Assembly: GCA_036346275.1 (NCBI GenBank)
Contig: JAYEVK010000084.1
Location: forward strand, 1 to 64,000
Origin: Otatea glauca
Taxonomy: Eukaryota > Streptophyta > Magnoliopsida > Poales > Poaceae
DNA: 64,000 bases
Direction: 5' to 3'
A model generated the notes under the pieces. It made no database searches and was not told the DNA's origin. It saw only the letters and a program-made list of their open reading frames with translations. Positions 11,881 through 23,383 of the stretch are shown here, one piece after another (within the stretch, counting starts at the first letter, position 1; the number at the start of each line of letters is the position of its first letter). The translations under genes were made by a program, and so were the position numbers.

Positions 11881-13310
11881 AAGAAATCTCGACCCCGAGA
11901 TTTGGACAGACTAGGGAAAAAGGTTGGGGTACTCTTCTCTAAGGTCTTCTTCACGCTCCTAGGTTGCTTCCTTTTCAGAATGGTTGCTCCCTGAACTTTG
12001 CAAAATTTCATTGTCCTGTTTCTTGTTCTGCGCTCTACCTCATCCAAAATTCTGATAGGATATTCTGGGTAGGTGAGATCCTCCTGGAGCTCAACATTCT
12101 CAATCTGCATTTGCTCTTCTGGTACCCTGAGACACTTCTTCAGTTGTGACACATGGAGCACATTGTGCACATTTGACAACTGCGGTGGCAGCTCCAACTG
12201 ATAAGCCACTTGTCCACTTCTAGCTAGGATTGGGAACGGTCCAATAAATCTTGGTGCTAACTTTCCACGAACTTGAAATCGATGCATTCCTCTGAGTGGT
12301 GAGACTTTCAAGTACACATAGTCACCAGGAGCAAAGGTTAACTCTCTCCGACGATTATCAGCGTAGCTCTTTTGCCTAGATTGCGCTGTTCTCAATCTTT
12401 CTTGAATCATTTTTACTTGTTCTTCAGCCTTTTGCAAAATATCAGGACCAAAGACTTTGCGATCTCCTGTTTCATTCCAACAGAGATGTGTTCTGCACTT
12501 TCTTCCATACAAGGCTTCAAATGGCGACATCTGCAAACTTGCTTGATAACTATTGTTATAAGAGAATTCTGCATAAGGTAAACTTTGATCCCAACTTGCT
12601 GCATTGGTCAATGCACAAGACCTTAACATATCTTCAAGGATTTGGTTTACTCGCTCAGTTTGTCCATCTGTCTGAGGATGATAAGCTGTGCTGAAATTCA
12701 GATTGGTACCCAATGCTTCTTGCAACTTTTGCCAGAACCTTGAAGTGAATTGAGTGCCTCAATCTGATACAATTCTCTTTGGCACACCATGCAAACACAC
12801 GATTCTTGACATATACAACTCTGCAAGTTGATCTCCTTGGTAAGTTGTTTTCACAGGAATGAAATGTGCAACTTTTGTCAATCGATCCACTACAACCCAT
12901 ATTGAATCATAACCTGATCTGGTTCTCGGAAGTCCTGTAATAAAATCCATTCCAATTTCTTCCAACTTCCATTCAGGCACCTTTAACGGCTGTAGCAATC
13001 CTGCAGGTCTTTGATGCTTAGCTTTAACTCGCTGGCATACATCACACATAGCTATGTACTCTGCGATTTCCTTTCTCATCCTTGGCCACCAATATATACC
13101 ACGAAGATCTTGATACATCTTAGTATTACCTGGATGAATTAGTCTGTTGACTCATGTGCCTCCTTTAATATCAAGCTGCTTGATCTCTTTTGATTCGGCA
13201 CATATATACTTTTTCCAAGCCAAACGGTTCCTTCTTCATCCTCTGAAAATCCTGGGGCTTTACCTTCCTTTATTCTATCCTTGATCTTAGAAGCTTCTTT
13301 ATCTGACTTT
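11877..13310 (-). pseudogene. int: Tekay-1 integrase with chromodomain-like tail
   Basis: The integrase inserts the DNA copy into the chromosome. On the minus strand: the His-His-Cys-Cys zinc region with HPG...CDVCQRVKA (about 12990-13130), then the core with IGMDFITGLP and VVVDRLTKVAHFIP, and VSD near 12759. There the next codon is TGA where a CGA Arg is usual, so the core is cut at a conserved residue. It resumes with YHPQTDGQTERVNQILEDML (about 12610-12680). The C-terminal part includes GKLAPRFIGPF, LSNVHNVLHVSQLKKCL, and a chromodomain-like end (YPIRILDEVERRTRN, about 12000-12060). It is frameshifted after that. Chromodomains guide such integrases to chromatin. Pseudogene as read. Confidence 0.88.
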
Positions 13311-14720
13311 TACATCTTTTTGATCTGATCCTCCAAGGTTGGTTGAATCTCTAATGCAGCAATGAAACCTTCATCCACTAATTCCAAATTCAAACGTTGA
13401 AAATCCTTGTGAAGAGCAGGTTGACCTTCTTGAATCATCAAATTATTGCAGTAACTCTTCCGGCTTAATGCATCGGCAACTACATTAGCCTTGCCAGGAT
13501 GATAATGTATTCCCACATCATAATCCTTGATTAATTCCAACCATCTTCTTTGTCTTAGGTTGAGGTCTGCTTGAGTGAAGATATACTTCAAACTCTTATG
13601 ATCTGTGAAAATTTCACATCGATTCCCGATGAGATAATGCCTCCACAACTTTAGTGCATGCACAACTGCAGCCATTTCCAAGTCATGGGTTGGATAGTTT
13701 TCCTCACGTGGTCGCAATTGCCGTGAGGCGTATGCAACTACTTTGCCTTCTTGCATCGAACACATCAAGACCTTGTCTTGAAGCATCTGAAAATCTCAAA
13801 ATCCTTTGAATATCGGTAAAATGAGCCTTTGAAGTGAGGTCAATCTTTTCTTTAATTCACGAAAACTTTGCTCACAAGCTTGAGACCATTCAAACTTCTT
13901 TTCCTTCTTGACAAGCCGGGTAGCGGTCTTGCAATCTTTGAAAATCCTTCTATGAATCTTGGTAGTATCCGCTAAACCAAGAAAACTTACGATATCGAGC
14001 CTCGACTTGGGTTGCCTCCAATCAAGTACACCTTTCACTTTTTAGGGTCTCTTGAGACACCTCCGGCCAAAATTACATGACCTAAGAAAGCAACTTCTTT
14101 CAACCAAAACTCACCTTGGTGAACTTAGCATACAAGCGATGATTTACGAGCTTTTCTAACACCATCCTCAAATGACCTTCATGTTCGCTTCATCTTTAGA
14201 ATAGATAAGAATGTCATCTATGAATACTACCACAAACTTGTCCAGGTATTCCATAAATACTTTATTCATCAAGTTCATGAAATAGGCTGGTGCATTGGTC
14301 GGACCAAATGACATAGCGTGAACTCATATAGTCCATATCGGGTAGCAAAAGTGTCTTGAATATCTTGCGGCCTTATTTTCAAGCGATGGTATCGGATCGA
14401 AGATCGATCTTGGAGAAAATACATGCTCCTTTTAACTGATCAAACAGGTCATCAATCCTGGGCAATGGATACTTGTTCTTAATTGTGACTTCATTCAGGG
14501 CTCTATAGTCCACGCACAAACGCAAACTATTATCCTTCTTCTTTACAAAAAGAACTGGCGCTCCCCAAGGTGACGAACTTGGAGGAACGTATCCTTTTTC
14601 TTGCAACTCCTCGATCTGTTTCTTCATCTCAGCGAGTTCATTGGCTGGCATACGGTAGGGTCTCTTTGAAATTGGAGCCGTACCAGGGACTAACTCTATG
14701 ACGAACTCTACATCTCGATC
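13310..14720 (-). pseudogene. rt: Tekay-1 reverse transcriptase and RNase H
   Basis: The minus strand shows SKRPYRMPANELAEMKKQ, WGAPVLFVKKKD, LCVDYRALNEVTIKNKYPLP and FSKIDLRS (14390-14690), then a frameshift just before the expected GYHQ motif. The catalytic box is present as FIDD at 14213-14224 in another frame. RNase H is at 13310-13786 with YASRQLRP, HDLEMAAVVHALKLW, TDHKSLKYIFTQ and VVADALSRK. Between 13790 and 14379 several indels break the frame. Comparison with Tekay-2 at 44313-44335 shows that the frameshift before GYHQ replaces two CAG triplets by C.G-type sequence. Confidence 0.88.
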
Positions 14721-15230
14721 AGGCGGCATACCTGGCAAATCTTCAGGAAATACATCTGGATATTCTTGCACCACATGCATACTTTCCGAAGTTGATTCCT
14801 TCAAACTGTTCAAAGCACACTTCTTACTTGAAGACTCATCAGGCATATACTCCACTCGAATGCCTTCTGAATTGGTAAGGGTGATGGCTCTACTGGCACA
14901 ATCTATTTGACCTTTATACTTGGTTAACCAATCCTTCCCTAGGATGACATCTATTCCTTTAGAATCCAAAATGATAAGATTCGCTAGGAATTGTACCCCA
15001 TTGATTTTTATGGTTGCACTTGGGCATACTGAACTAGTTCTCAATTCTTTTCCCGGTGACTGAACTATCATAGGGCTCTTAAGGGTAAAGGTTTCCCAAC
15101 CAAATTGTTCAACAAAATTCTTGATATAAAAGAATCGATGCTCGAGAATCAAATAATCTTGGCGGTATTGAGTTAACAAGGAACTTATCCAAAACCACAT
15201 CGATGCCTCTGAGCTTCTTGGCGGTCACAT
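14720..15230 (-). pseudogene. pr: Tekay-1 aspartic protease region
   Basis: Minus strand. The active-site segment reads LFDSRAS near 15125-15145, where LFDSGAS is expected; the Gly is changed to Arg. Downstream are INGVQFLANLIILDSKGIDVILGKDWL (about 14920-15010) and EYPDVFPEDLPGMPPDRDVEF leading into reverse transcriptase. It is in a different frame from gag. The protease would cut the polyprotein, but it is probably inactive as read. Confidence 0.75.
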
Positions 15231-16470
15231 GGTTGACACGTCCTCTTCCAAAGGATTGCGGAGCTCTTGGCGTCAGGGTGTTCCACGAACTTTCCTTGCG
15301 CAGAGCTCGGCGGAATTGGATCCCAAGTTGAGCGCCTTTGGGGTCACTTTTCGGCGCTTCGAGGGCGATTCTTGGCATAATGTCCCATCTGGTGACAATG
15401 GAAACACTGAATCCCTGCAGCATTTGAATTCCCTTTCTGCGGTTGAGCATTGGCGCTGTTTTGCTGTCCTTGAGCGATTGGGCGCGGTCCAGAATTAGGA
15501 GTACGGGATGCTCCTTGAACAGGTGTCCTGCTGACCTGCTGAGATTGAAAGCGCTGACGAGAACCACTCGCTCCATGTTGAGCCTGGAATGCCATCCTTC
15601 TCTTGCGGGACTCCCGCAGTTGGCGTTGAGCATCCTCTTGCACTAGAGCCTTGTTCACCATATGCTGAAAATTCGGAAAATCCAAAGCAACTAGCTGCAC
15701 CTTGATGTCAGGGTCAAGTCCCTCCATGAACCTCCAGATCTTGGCACTTTCAGTTGCCACATCTTCTGGTGCATACCTTGACAACTAGGTGAACCGGTTA
15801 AGATACTCAGAAACACTCTGGTTTCCCTGATGCAGCTTGCGAAATTCTCTTTTCTTCATTTCAATAATGCGGCGAGCATGAAGCGTCTGGAAGGCTTGAA
15901 AATTCCTCCCGGTGATAGCTTGAGCATTCGATGGGCGGCACAAAAGTTATCCCACCAAGTAGCGGCTACTCCTTTTAGCGATGACTCGCATAGAGAACCT
16001 TTTCACGGTCATCACTGCGCGCTATGCTGGAGCTTTTTCTCCACATCTCTCAACCAATCATACGCCTCCAAGGGTTCACTGCTCCGTGAAGGTAGGCGGT
16101 CTAGTTCTCATAAATTCTCCAAGCTTAGGTAGGCGGCATCACGATGCTGCGGTGGTCTTTGGCTGCGGATTGTTTACCATATTCTGAGCAAGGGCCTGCA
16201 ACAACTCAAGCTGCATTGCCATCATCTGCTGGATATCTGTGACTAGGGGTTGGACTGGCGGCGGTGGCACTTGCTGATCTTGAACATCCTGTTGCTCTTG
16301 TGGCTCTACGACCACGACCACGACCACGACCTCCAACACGACCTCCTCTGTGACCAGCTCCACGACTAAAGCAACGGCCAGGGATAGGTTAGCAATAGAT
16401 GAGAGGGAAAGAGCAAAAGATGAGAAGACTAGGGAGGTAGCCATTCCAAGACCAAACAAGCTATAAAAAC
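15230..16470 (-). pseudogene. gag: Tekay-1 gag
   Basis: Minus strand. 15344-15784 holds the second half of gag: YAPEDVATESAKIWRFMEGL, FPNFQHMVNKALVQED, a Gln/Pro-rich linker and a CCHC knuckle CFHCHQMGHYAKNRP, whose last Cys is replaced by Arg. The N-terminal part (about 15830-16470) is frameshifted. One frame shows an Arg-Gly repeat from the (CCACGA)n tract at 16311-16335, which in the coding frame gives GRGRGRGR; another gives TDIQQMMAMQLELLQALAQN. Gag packages the element's RNA. The segment 16470-16900 is leader sequence with no convincing gene. Confidence 0.82.
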
Positions 16471-16900
16471 TCCAAAAGAAAGGTGGCTGCAACACAATGC
16501 TAGGGCAAGTGTACATCACACCAAACAAACAAGCAACAAAAATTCTAATAGACTCAGACAATACGTTGCTAAACTAGAAAGGGTGACATGCTCCAACACT
16601 ATTGAGCACTATAAACCGATCTTATACGGGAGTCTTCTCGGATATACTCTTTGACAGCTTGATCATCTTCTTCCTTGATTTGGATTCTTGTAGAAGACTC
16701 GAGGCTTAAAGAAGTTTCAAGAGATAAGATCAAATTAAAATTTTAAAATAACATTTTAGCAAAGGAAAGGAGTAAGAACCTAAGAATAAGATGAGATGAG
16801 ATAATCTATTCACAGCAATTCGTTGGTTTGATTTAGAAATTAATTTTGAAGTTCTTGCTAAGAAGACCAGACTAACTAGGGATGCGACCTACAGTCGATA

Positions 16901-16914
16901 TGGCTCTGATACCA
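16901..16914 (-). other. Primer binding site (tRNA-iMet) of Tekay-1
   Basis: The minus strand reads TGGTATCAGAGCCA. This is the standard complement to the 3' end of initiator methionine tRNA used by plant Ty3/gypsy and Ty1/copia elements. It lies four bases from the LTR at 16919. Confidence 0.93.
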
Positions 16915-16918
16915 CCTC

Positions 16919-19831
16919 TGTCGGGACCGGATTTCCAAATCCGAACCCTCTCTGTATAACCTGTGCTAGTCCAGGAAAAGCTAGCACACACAGTGAAACA
17001 GTGATGACAACACATCCATATCACGAATCAAATAATATTAATTAAGCAAAAGAATATTAGCCTTATGGCCAATTATTACAAATAAGAAGCATCATAGCTA
17101 GAGTTCAATAAGAAGCAGTGAAGCGAATTAACAAAACAAAGTAAGTAAGCCCATCCATTTGCCCAACAGCAATCGATGGAGTTCGCGTCCTAGCATTCGG
17201 ATCGCCTTCATCATAACCACAAACATAGAAATCGTAGTCACCTTGACCTGCGAACTCTTACGTGGAAGGTTGGGGATGTTGCAAGGGTGAACACAAAATG
17301 TACTCCATAAGTCTTGGAAACATAATGCATGATAACTATATGCAAGGCTAAACAATTGAAGGCATAATATGGCTCTTTTAGCATAAAGCAAAGTTTAACT
17401 GTAAATACCAATAGTAATTTCACAAAGCATCATTTGATCAAAATGTAATTGTATAGTAATTGAATTTGATATGACAATTAAATCAGGTTCCATCTACCTG
17501 ACTGGCTCCATCTGCCAAACCATAACCCGAGAGTTCCATCTGCTCACGGATTCCCAAAACAACCATTTTCCTTTAAAACCAAACCATAAAATCTACAATG
17601 TGCAAGCGTACCTACTTTGCCCTTGGCCAGTGGGCACGGCTACTTAAGTAGTTTTAACTCGAAGAGTGTGTACACTTTACCCACAAGACATGATCGACTC
17701 TTGTTGCCATGCACTTAACACACTTCCTTTGGTGTGTCGGCGGAGAGATCATGACAAGGCCTTTACAATGCACAACCCCACTATTAACCTCGTCGCTAAG
17801 GTTTCACATTGTTAGGGTTCTAGGCGCCCCGATCTGAAGCCCCTCTTGCGCTGCCAACATCGCACTCACCAGTGGTGAAGCTAATAATGAGATGCACAAA
17901 TTATTTAGCCAAGTCGTACCCATATAGACTTGTGGTTGTATGGTAGTGCTCGGTCCATGGTAACACAAGCTTCGGTCCTTAATTGACTAGGGCGGAACAT
18001 TCACATACCAAGGTCTCGTGCTTTCTGCACCCGCCAAACATCCATCCCGCCCCGGTCTAAATCATTTCCACTTTATTTTACTTAGATCACAGCAGCAACA
18101 CCAATTGCTGCAATTTCACAAATAAGTTTAAACAATATTCCCATAATGGCACCATACCGAAACGCTTAAGCTGGACTAAGCAATTCTACCGTTCCATGCT
18201 AACCTACTGGATATCACCAAATAAAATAGCTAGTATTATCTAGGGTGACAAAGGTTTGACATGATCAATACCAATAAGGGTATAACAAATTCTGGTATTT
18301 AACTATACTCTAAAATTGTATTTAAAGTACATTGCATAAAGTAAGCATGCATAATTTAAAAACAACATAACATTTTCATAAAATTTGGGATCAATATGTT
18401 CAAGGAAGACTTGCCTTCGCTGCCTCTTGCTGGTTCTACCTCTGATTGTTTATTCGACTGATCTTCGACTGCGTCGTCTACACGCGAAACGAGAGCAAAT
18501 AAATAAAATAAATTCAAAAATTGAAAATAATGGTACTGGAAGATAGATCTTGAATTTAGATGAATTTAGAAATTTGAATCACTGGAATCGGAGCTCGAAC
18601 GAAGGAGAGCGGGCTCTGGAAGATTCGGATCGTAAAATCGAGAGAAAAGCAGAGGTGACACATGGCGGGTGTGATTGGCTGGAATTTTTGGGATTTCTGG
18701 AAAATCAGAAAAAAAGAAAAGGAAAATCGACTGACACATGGGGCCCACGCGTCAGTGGCTTGGTCCACGGTGAACCGGGAGCACCGAGGAGAGGGAATGC
18801 CGACGTGGCGGATCACGTTGAGGTGGCGGCAGCGGTGGCGCTAGAGGCGGACGTGGCGCCGAGGTGGCGGCCACGCTGGCGCCGGCGCTGGTGGAGGCGG
18901 CGACGCGCATCCAACGGCCGAGGCGGATCGGATGGTGGGACGCGGAGGGAAGCGATGCGGCGTGGCGCGATCCGGCGCGCGACGCGGAAGATCGGACGGC
19001 CGAGATCTCGCGACGAACACACGGCGAGCGGCGGCGCAACTCACGGATGCGGAGAAGAAGACGCGCCATCGGCGAGCAGCGACAGATCGGGTGCGGGATT
19101 TGGCGGATCGAAAGAGGAGGTTCAGGCGCGCAAAAGTACAACCGTGTGGCGGAGACCAGCCGGGCGGAGATCGGCGCGGAAGGCTTCGCGGCGGCGGAGG
19201 ACTTCAGTGAGCTCGTGCGCGAAGACGGCGATGTCTTGGGCAACATGGAAAGGGGCAAAGCGGCGGGCGGCGAGGAACGTCGGGATGGGGTCCTCGGGGC
19301 ATTAAATAGCCACAGGGAGGCGTCTGCGACATGGGCGCCAAGCAGCGCAGCGTGCTAGGGTTTCGGCGGCCTTGGCCTTGGCGGCGACGCGGCAGCGACA
19401 TCTGGCGTCCACATGGCGCGCATTAGGCGCGCAGTGGGTGGCGAGAGGAAAAGCGGAGCGGGCCGGGCGAAGGGAGATGGGCCGGAGCAAACGGGCCGAC
19501 GAGGAATAGGAGTGGGCCGGCGGGATTCGGCCCGAAAAGGTTTTTGATAATAAATTATTTTCCGAATTAAAGAAATTCCAGAAATTCAAATAAAAACAAA
19601 TAAATTCAAATAAATATCAAATAAATTTAGAAAAATCTCCAAAAATTCAGAAAAATTCCTTGCAGCATAATGAAGCCAACTAAAACTGAAAATCTTTTGT
19701 TTGATGGATTTAGTCAAATTAAATCCATTCATAAATAGAAATTCATATTAAGCTGAAATTAATTCAAGAAAAATGCAAATGGTGAATTTTCAAACTTAAA
19801 CATTCTAAAATCCAAATTTTGGAATGTTACA
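16919..19831 (-). repeat. 5' LTR of Tekay-1
   Basis: This is the 2913-bp partner of the LTR at 5921-11864. It starts TGTCGGGACC and ends ATGTTACA, directly next to the target duplication GTAGA. It contains the GC-rich block 18720-19520 and a TATA-like site at 19301-19310. The two LTRs are very similar but differ by many 1-4 base indels, often at CTG/CAG. Confidence 0.93.
19301..19310 (-). promoter_or_regulatory. TATA-like box in Tekay-1 5' LTR
   Basis: The minus strand reads GCTATTTAAT inside the GC-rich block, at the same place as GCTATTTAAG in Tekay-2 (49991-50000). It is the best candidate for the element's RNA polymerase II promoter. The site is nearly palindromic, so the strand is inferred from the orientation of the element. 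Confidence 0.45.
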
Positions 19832-19836
19832 GTAGA

Positions 19837-20764
19837 ATGCAAAGAAGATGATTGAGTTTTTTGAACACTCCTATAAGCTCACTCTCCGTGTTTTGCTTTT
19901 ATTGAGAAATGGTGTCATAGTGATGATGATATGCTTAAGGAAATGGGCCAAAGAATGCTTCAGATGTACTACAAGTATTGGGGAGATAAGGATAAGTTGA
20001 ACATGCTCATGTTTATTGCTGTTGCACTCGATCCAAGATATAAGCTATCTAATTACACAAATATAGCTACTTTGGAGATGTTTGGTGAGGGAGAAGGAAA
20101 GGAAGTTTGGAATAATGTGAATGATTCTTTTTGTTGTTTGTTTGATGAGTATAGAAAACTATATGCTACAAGTGAAAAGGCACCACAATCAAGTGATTCA
20201 CATGAACCTATGGAAAGGAACACTAGGTGGATGAAATCCTTAATTGCGGAAAAGATGAGGATGAGTAATACTGGAACTAGCACCGGCAAGTCTGAACTTG
20301 ACAAATACCTTAGTGAAGATAATGAAGAGGACAACGAGAATTTTGATATTCTTGAATGGTGGAAGTGTAATTCTCCTAGATTCCCAGTATTGTCTCTGTT
20401 GGCACGTGATGTATTAGCGGTTTCTATATCAACAGTTGCATCTGAGTTGGCCTTTAGCACGAGCGGACGTGTCATTGATGACTTTAGGAGCTCACTCACG
20501 CCATTCATGGTCCAATGCTTAGTTTGTACACAAGATTGGTTACGACGATCCCTCCCTACCAATATTGAAGAAGATCCAGCAGATTTGGCCAAAATTGAGG
20601 AAGGTAATAAACAAATTACTTACTAATTTTTGCTTTAATTACATTTATCTTGTTCCTCATTACAATTGACTATTCATTAATTTTATTCCATTTCAGCCAT
20701 AGTTGCAGAAGATGTTGAAAATTCTTCCAAGGAAAAGTCCAAATCTGAGTGTAACCAAACCTAG
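19837..20764 (+). pseudogene. hAT transposase, C-terminal part with hAT dimerisation domain
   Basis: This continues the gene cut at 5920. The first bases after the duplication give NAKKMIEFFE, the normal continuation of ESGDW. A short stretch around 19880-19925 appears deleted or shifted. From 19931 a long open frame carries the AVALDPRYKL motif (about 20012-20041), an acidic linker, and the hAT C-terminal dimerisation domain with ILEWWK and VASELAFSTSGRVID (about 20349-20480). A probable last intron runs 20604-20696 (GTAATAA donor, TTTCAG acceptor). The second exon adds about two dozen residues and stops at 20762-20764. This half is much better preserved than the first. Confidence 0.85.
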
Positions 20765-22259
20765 TGAGACTACTACCTAAAGTATGTGCTCATCACCCTT
20801 TATTTGATTCCTTTCTTTAGTTCACTACAAATTCCATATTATTGCTCTAATAATATGTGTTTTCTCAATTTTCAACTTTGATTCTACCTTCTGGTGTTGC
20901 CTTGTTGGGAATTGGGAAGTCTGCTTTCAAAATTTCAGTAAGTCGATTTAGATAGATGCAATGCTCAAAGAAATGGAATATATATGGTTTTGTTGAGTGA
21001 TGTGGCTGTTTTGCTATCCCCTAGTGATCTAGATAGACATCAAAGCAAAACCTAGGACTGGTTTGCCTAGCATTTGAATTAAACTTGCTCGAGTAATGCA
21101 TACTCATTGCTTTATTTAGATTAATACTCATCTTTGTACATGCTGCGGAAGTTAAAAGTAATAATTTTTGTGCTTAAGAGATTTGTCGTACTGATAAAAA
21201 CTTGTTCACCACATTGGCATATTTCAAAAGGCCCATGTCTTTATGTCAGTACAATGACTTCTGATCTAAAGGCTTTGAGTACCAAATGCTTATATGGGAT
21301 ATTTGGATTTGATTAGTTTGGTTTGTTGGTATTTAGTTGTCCTATGGAAATTCAGTTCCCCTTGAAATACCATGACCATAGTCCTTGTCTGTGACACTCA
21401 CGGTCCTACACCACACTAAGAAAGAATGCTAATTAGTGAACATACCTGTCAGTTTTAAGCATGAACATATCTCTCAGTTCTATACTTGACTTTTCAGAAC
21501 ATGCTCTTACATTTTTTAGATAGAATGGTCACTTTTGTATTTTCAATCAATAATTAGGATAGTAGCAAGGTTAGTTTGTATCATACAAACATGCTACCAT
21601 TGTGTTAATCATCTCCATGTATTGTTTATTTATCCGGATAATTATTAATCCTTTTTTCAACTAGCTGCGGAGCTTGTTGAGCATCTTAGAGTGATGGGGG
21701 AAACAAATGCTCTCTTTCAAAGAAGTCCTGCGAGCCTCTTTCTTGTCACACTTATTTACTGATGCGGGTGCTGCTGGACTGCTGGAGGACTGGAGGAGTG
21801 TAGAGTGCTGCTTCTTCTAAGATTCTTCTAAAATTTAATTGTGCTTTTTATTTGCTTGTCATTGCTGGACAGTGGACAATGTATGTGCTATACTGGTATT
21901 GCATTCTTTTTAGTTGCTTGTGTTGCTGGACAATGTATTTTGTGTTAATGGACTTATGGACATTATGTATGTAATGTAGCGAACACTGCTGCTGCTAGTG
22001 TGGTTTCACTTTTACTGGCATTAGTGTGGTGCAGGTGGGCTCCCACGGCTGGTACAGTTGGTTACAGTACACTGGCATTAGCTAGCAAGTTCAGAAAATT
22101 TTGGTTAACCGAAAAACCGAATTAACTGAACCAAATCGATTCGGAACCGAATTAATTGAACCAAATCGGTTCGGTTTTTGATGTAGTTTGGTTTCGGTTC
22201 GGTTACTAGATTCGAAAAACCAAAAAAACCAAACCGAAAAAACCGAATGCCCACCCCTA
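20765..22259 (+). other. hAT 3' noncoding region and terminus
   Basis: No coding match is seen in 20765-22090, which is AT-rich and probably the 3' untranslated and subterminal part of the hAT element. From about 22095 to 22250 there are many short repeats of AACCGAA and its complement TTCGGTT. They are followed by GAATGCCCACCCCTA. Such arrays are typical transposase-binding subterminal repeats of hAT elements. The end at 22259 is set by the resumption of Harbinger-related sequence. Confidence 0.65.
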
Positions 22260-22620
22260 CTTACAAGGAAACAATTTTCAAGCTTGTTTACTTCTATCTT
22301 CAACCATAAACCACATAGTCTTGCCTCATAGCATAGAAAAATCTCACAATTTCTTGCGTCCTTGAAAACATCAGGGGCAAAGATCTTGATCTCATCGGAC
22401 ACATCATCCACCACCTGTAACAATTCAAAGCATCTTGAAATTGAGTATTCATTTCCTTGCTTTGAAGCTTGCACCTTCATGCTAGCTTGTTCTTTTCTGA
22501 AATCAAAATAAGCTGCCATTGTTTCTTCAATGTGTGGTGCCGATGTTGTACCCTTTTGTTTCTTGGGTTTTCCTCTTTGTGCTCCAGTCTAGTTCTTGAA
22601 TTTGGATGATGGCAAGGAAA
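22260..22620 (-). pseudogene. PIF/Harbinger ORF1 (Myb/SANT-like) C-terminal fragment
   Basis: Minus strand, starting near Met at 22519 or earlier. The translation MAAYFDFRKEQA...EYSISRCFELLQ...VFKDARNCEIFLCYE...LWLKIEV matches the C-terminal region of the Myb/SANT-like proteins encoded by plant PIF/Harbinger elements and their host relatives. In those elements this protein is a DNA-binding partner of the transposase. The reading frame is cut at 22260 by the end of the hAT element; the remaining residues of the open frame come from hAT terminal sequence. The Myb domain itself is not visible. Family recognition is by pattern, so moderate confidence. Confidence 0.6.
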
Positions 22621-22825
22621 ACTAAAATATCGGCTTACCATACCAAGTAAATTTCTATTAGCCACCAACACAACATAAGTATTTTGCTCACAACCAACAA
22701 TTAGACAAGCAACATAAGGTATGATATGGGAGAAGTTTATTCGTACAACTCACAAACTTGTACTGCTTTATTACAATAATTAGTACAAAAAATAAAATAA
22801 AAACAACAGATATTTAATATAATTG

Positions 22826-23383
22826 CTACTGAGCTCTCCATTGTACTCTTATCTTCGAGCTTCCTTCATAATCTGCCCACATCTTCTTTGCAATATCATT
22901 TCTCAAAGCAGTATGCATGTTCTTTTCATTGTTCAATGGTAAAATATCATCTCTATATCAATCATCTCCACTAGGTTGATCCACAAATTTATCTAAAGAA
23001 ATGTTGATTGTTTGATCACTTAACCTCTCTTCAACACCTTTATGGCTCTGGATTATATTATGCAATGTAGTTGTTGTTGCTAGAATTTTCACTTGAGTTT
23101 CTGTTGGGAAAAATGTTGCAACTTTGAAGACAAGAAATCGCATCTTTAGGATGCCAATAGCATGCTCTACATGGTTTTGTAGGTGGGCATGGCGAAGATT
23201 GAACAACTCCTTGTAGTCCCTTGGTTGACAATTTCCCAATCCTTGTTCTTTAATATGGTATCGGACTCCTCAGTAAGGAGCAAGAAAGAACGGTGTGTTT
23301 GCATAGCCCCATCAACCAGATAATACTTGTCTCTAGGTACTTGAAATCCAGATTTAATGGTAGAACGTAATACCTAGAATCCG
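22826..23383 (-). pseudogene. PIF/Harbinger transposase (DDE endonuclease), C-terminal fragment
   Basis: Minus strand from 23383: VLRSTIKSGFQVPRDKYYLVDGA holds the second catalytic Asp motif (VDG). A frameshift near 23240-23300 follows, then GNCQPRDYKELFNLRHA, a family signature, HVEHAIGILKMRF and LHNIIQSH (22958-23239). A TGA stop interrupts at about 22955, after which NMHTALRNDIAKKMW leads to the normal stop at 22826-22828. The 5' part of the gene is removed at 23384 by a Tekay-like LTR. The ORF1 fragment at 22260-22620 lies downstream on the same strand, as in a two-gene Harbinger element. The stretch 22620-22825 holds no gene. Confidence 0.82.

Larger units (their letters stand above)
5921..19831 (-). 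mobile_element. Tekay/Del-type chromovirus (Tekay-1), complete structure with nested solo LTR
   Basis: A full-length Ty3/gypsy element in minus orientation. Direct evidence: 5-bp target duplication GTAGA at 5916-5920 and 19832-19836; two LTRs starting TGTCGGGACC and ending ATGTTACA on the plus strand; a tRNA-iMet primer site at 16901-16914; a purine-rich tract next to the other LTR; and gag, protease, reverse transcriptase, RNase H and integrase in the gypsy order. The integrase tail carries the chromodomain-like end typical of Tekay/Del. It lies inside the hAT transposase gene. Coding parts have many frameshifts and some stops. Removing the nested solo LTR leaves about 10.9 kb. Confidence 0.93.
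4994..22259 (+). mobile_element. hAT-family DNA transposon (Sleeper-like), interrupted
   Basis: The two outer pieces, 4994-5920 and 19837-22259, together encode a hAT transposase with the DUF4413/hAT-C architecture of the RICESLEEPER/DAYSLEEPER type. The right end has the dense TTCGGTTCGGTTT-type subterminal repeats (22100-22250) and the terminal CCCACCCCTA typical of hAT ends, stopping near 22259. The left end and the N-terminal part of the gene lie beyond the Tat element that occupies 1-4993. The transposon inserted into a PIF/Harbinger ORF, which resumes at 22260. A possible 8-bp target duplication is CTTACAAG at 22260-22267, but its partner is out of view. Confidence 0.8.

Noticed and set aside
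16311..16335. Tandem CCACGA repeat that might be a microsatellite or satellite seed
   Set aside because: On the coding strand it encodes the Arg-Gly repeat of Tekay-1 gag, so it is part of the gene.
18550..19305. A 251-codon open frame in the other Tekay-1 LTR
   Set aside because: Same GC-rich LTR block, with a different frame and composition from its partner; no known domain.
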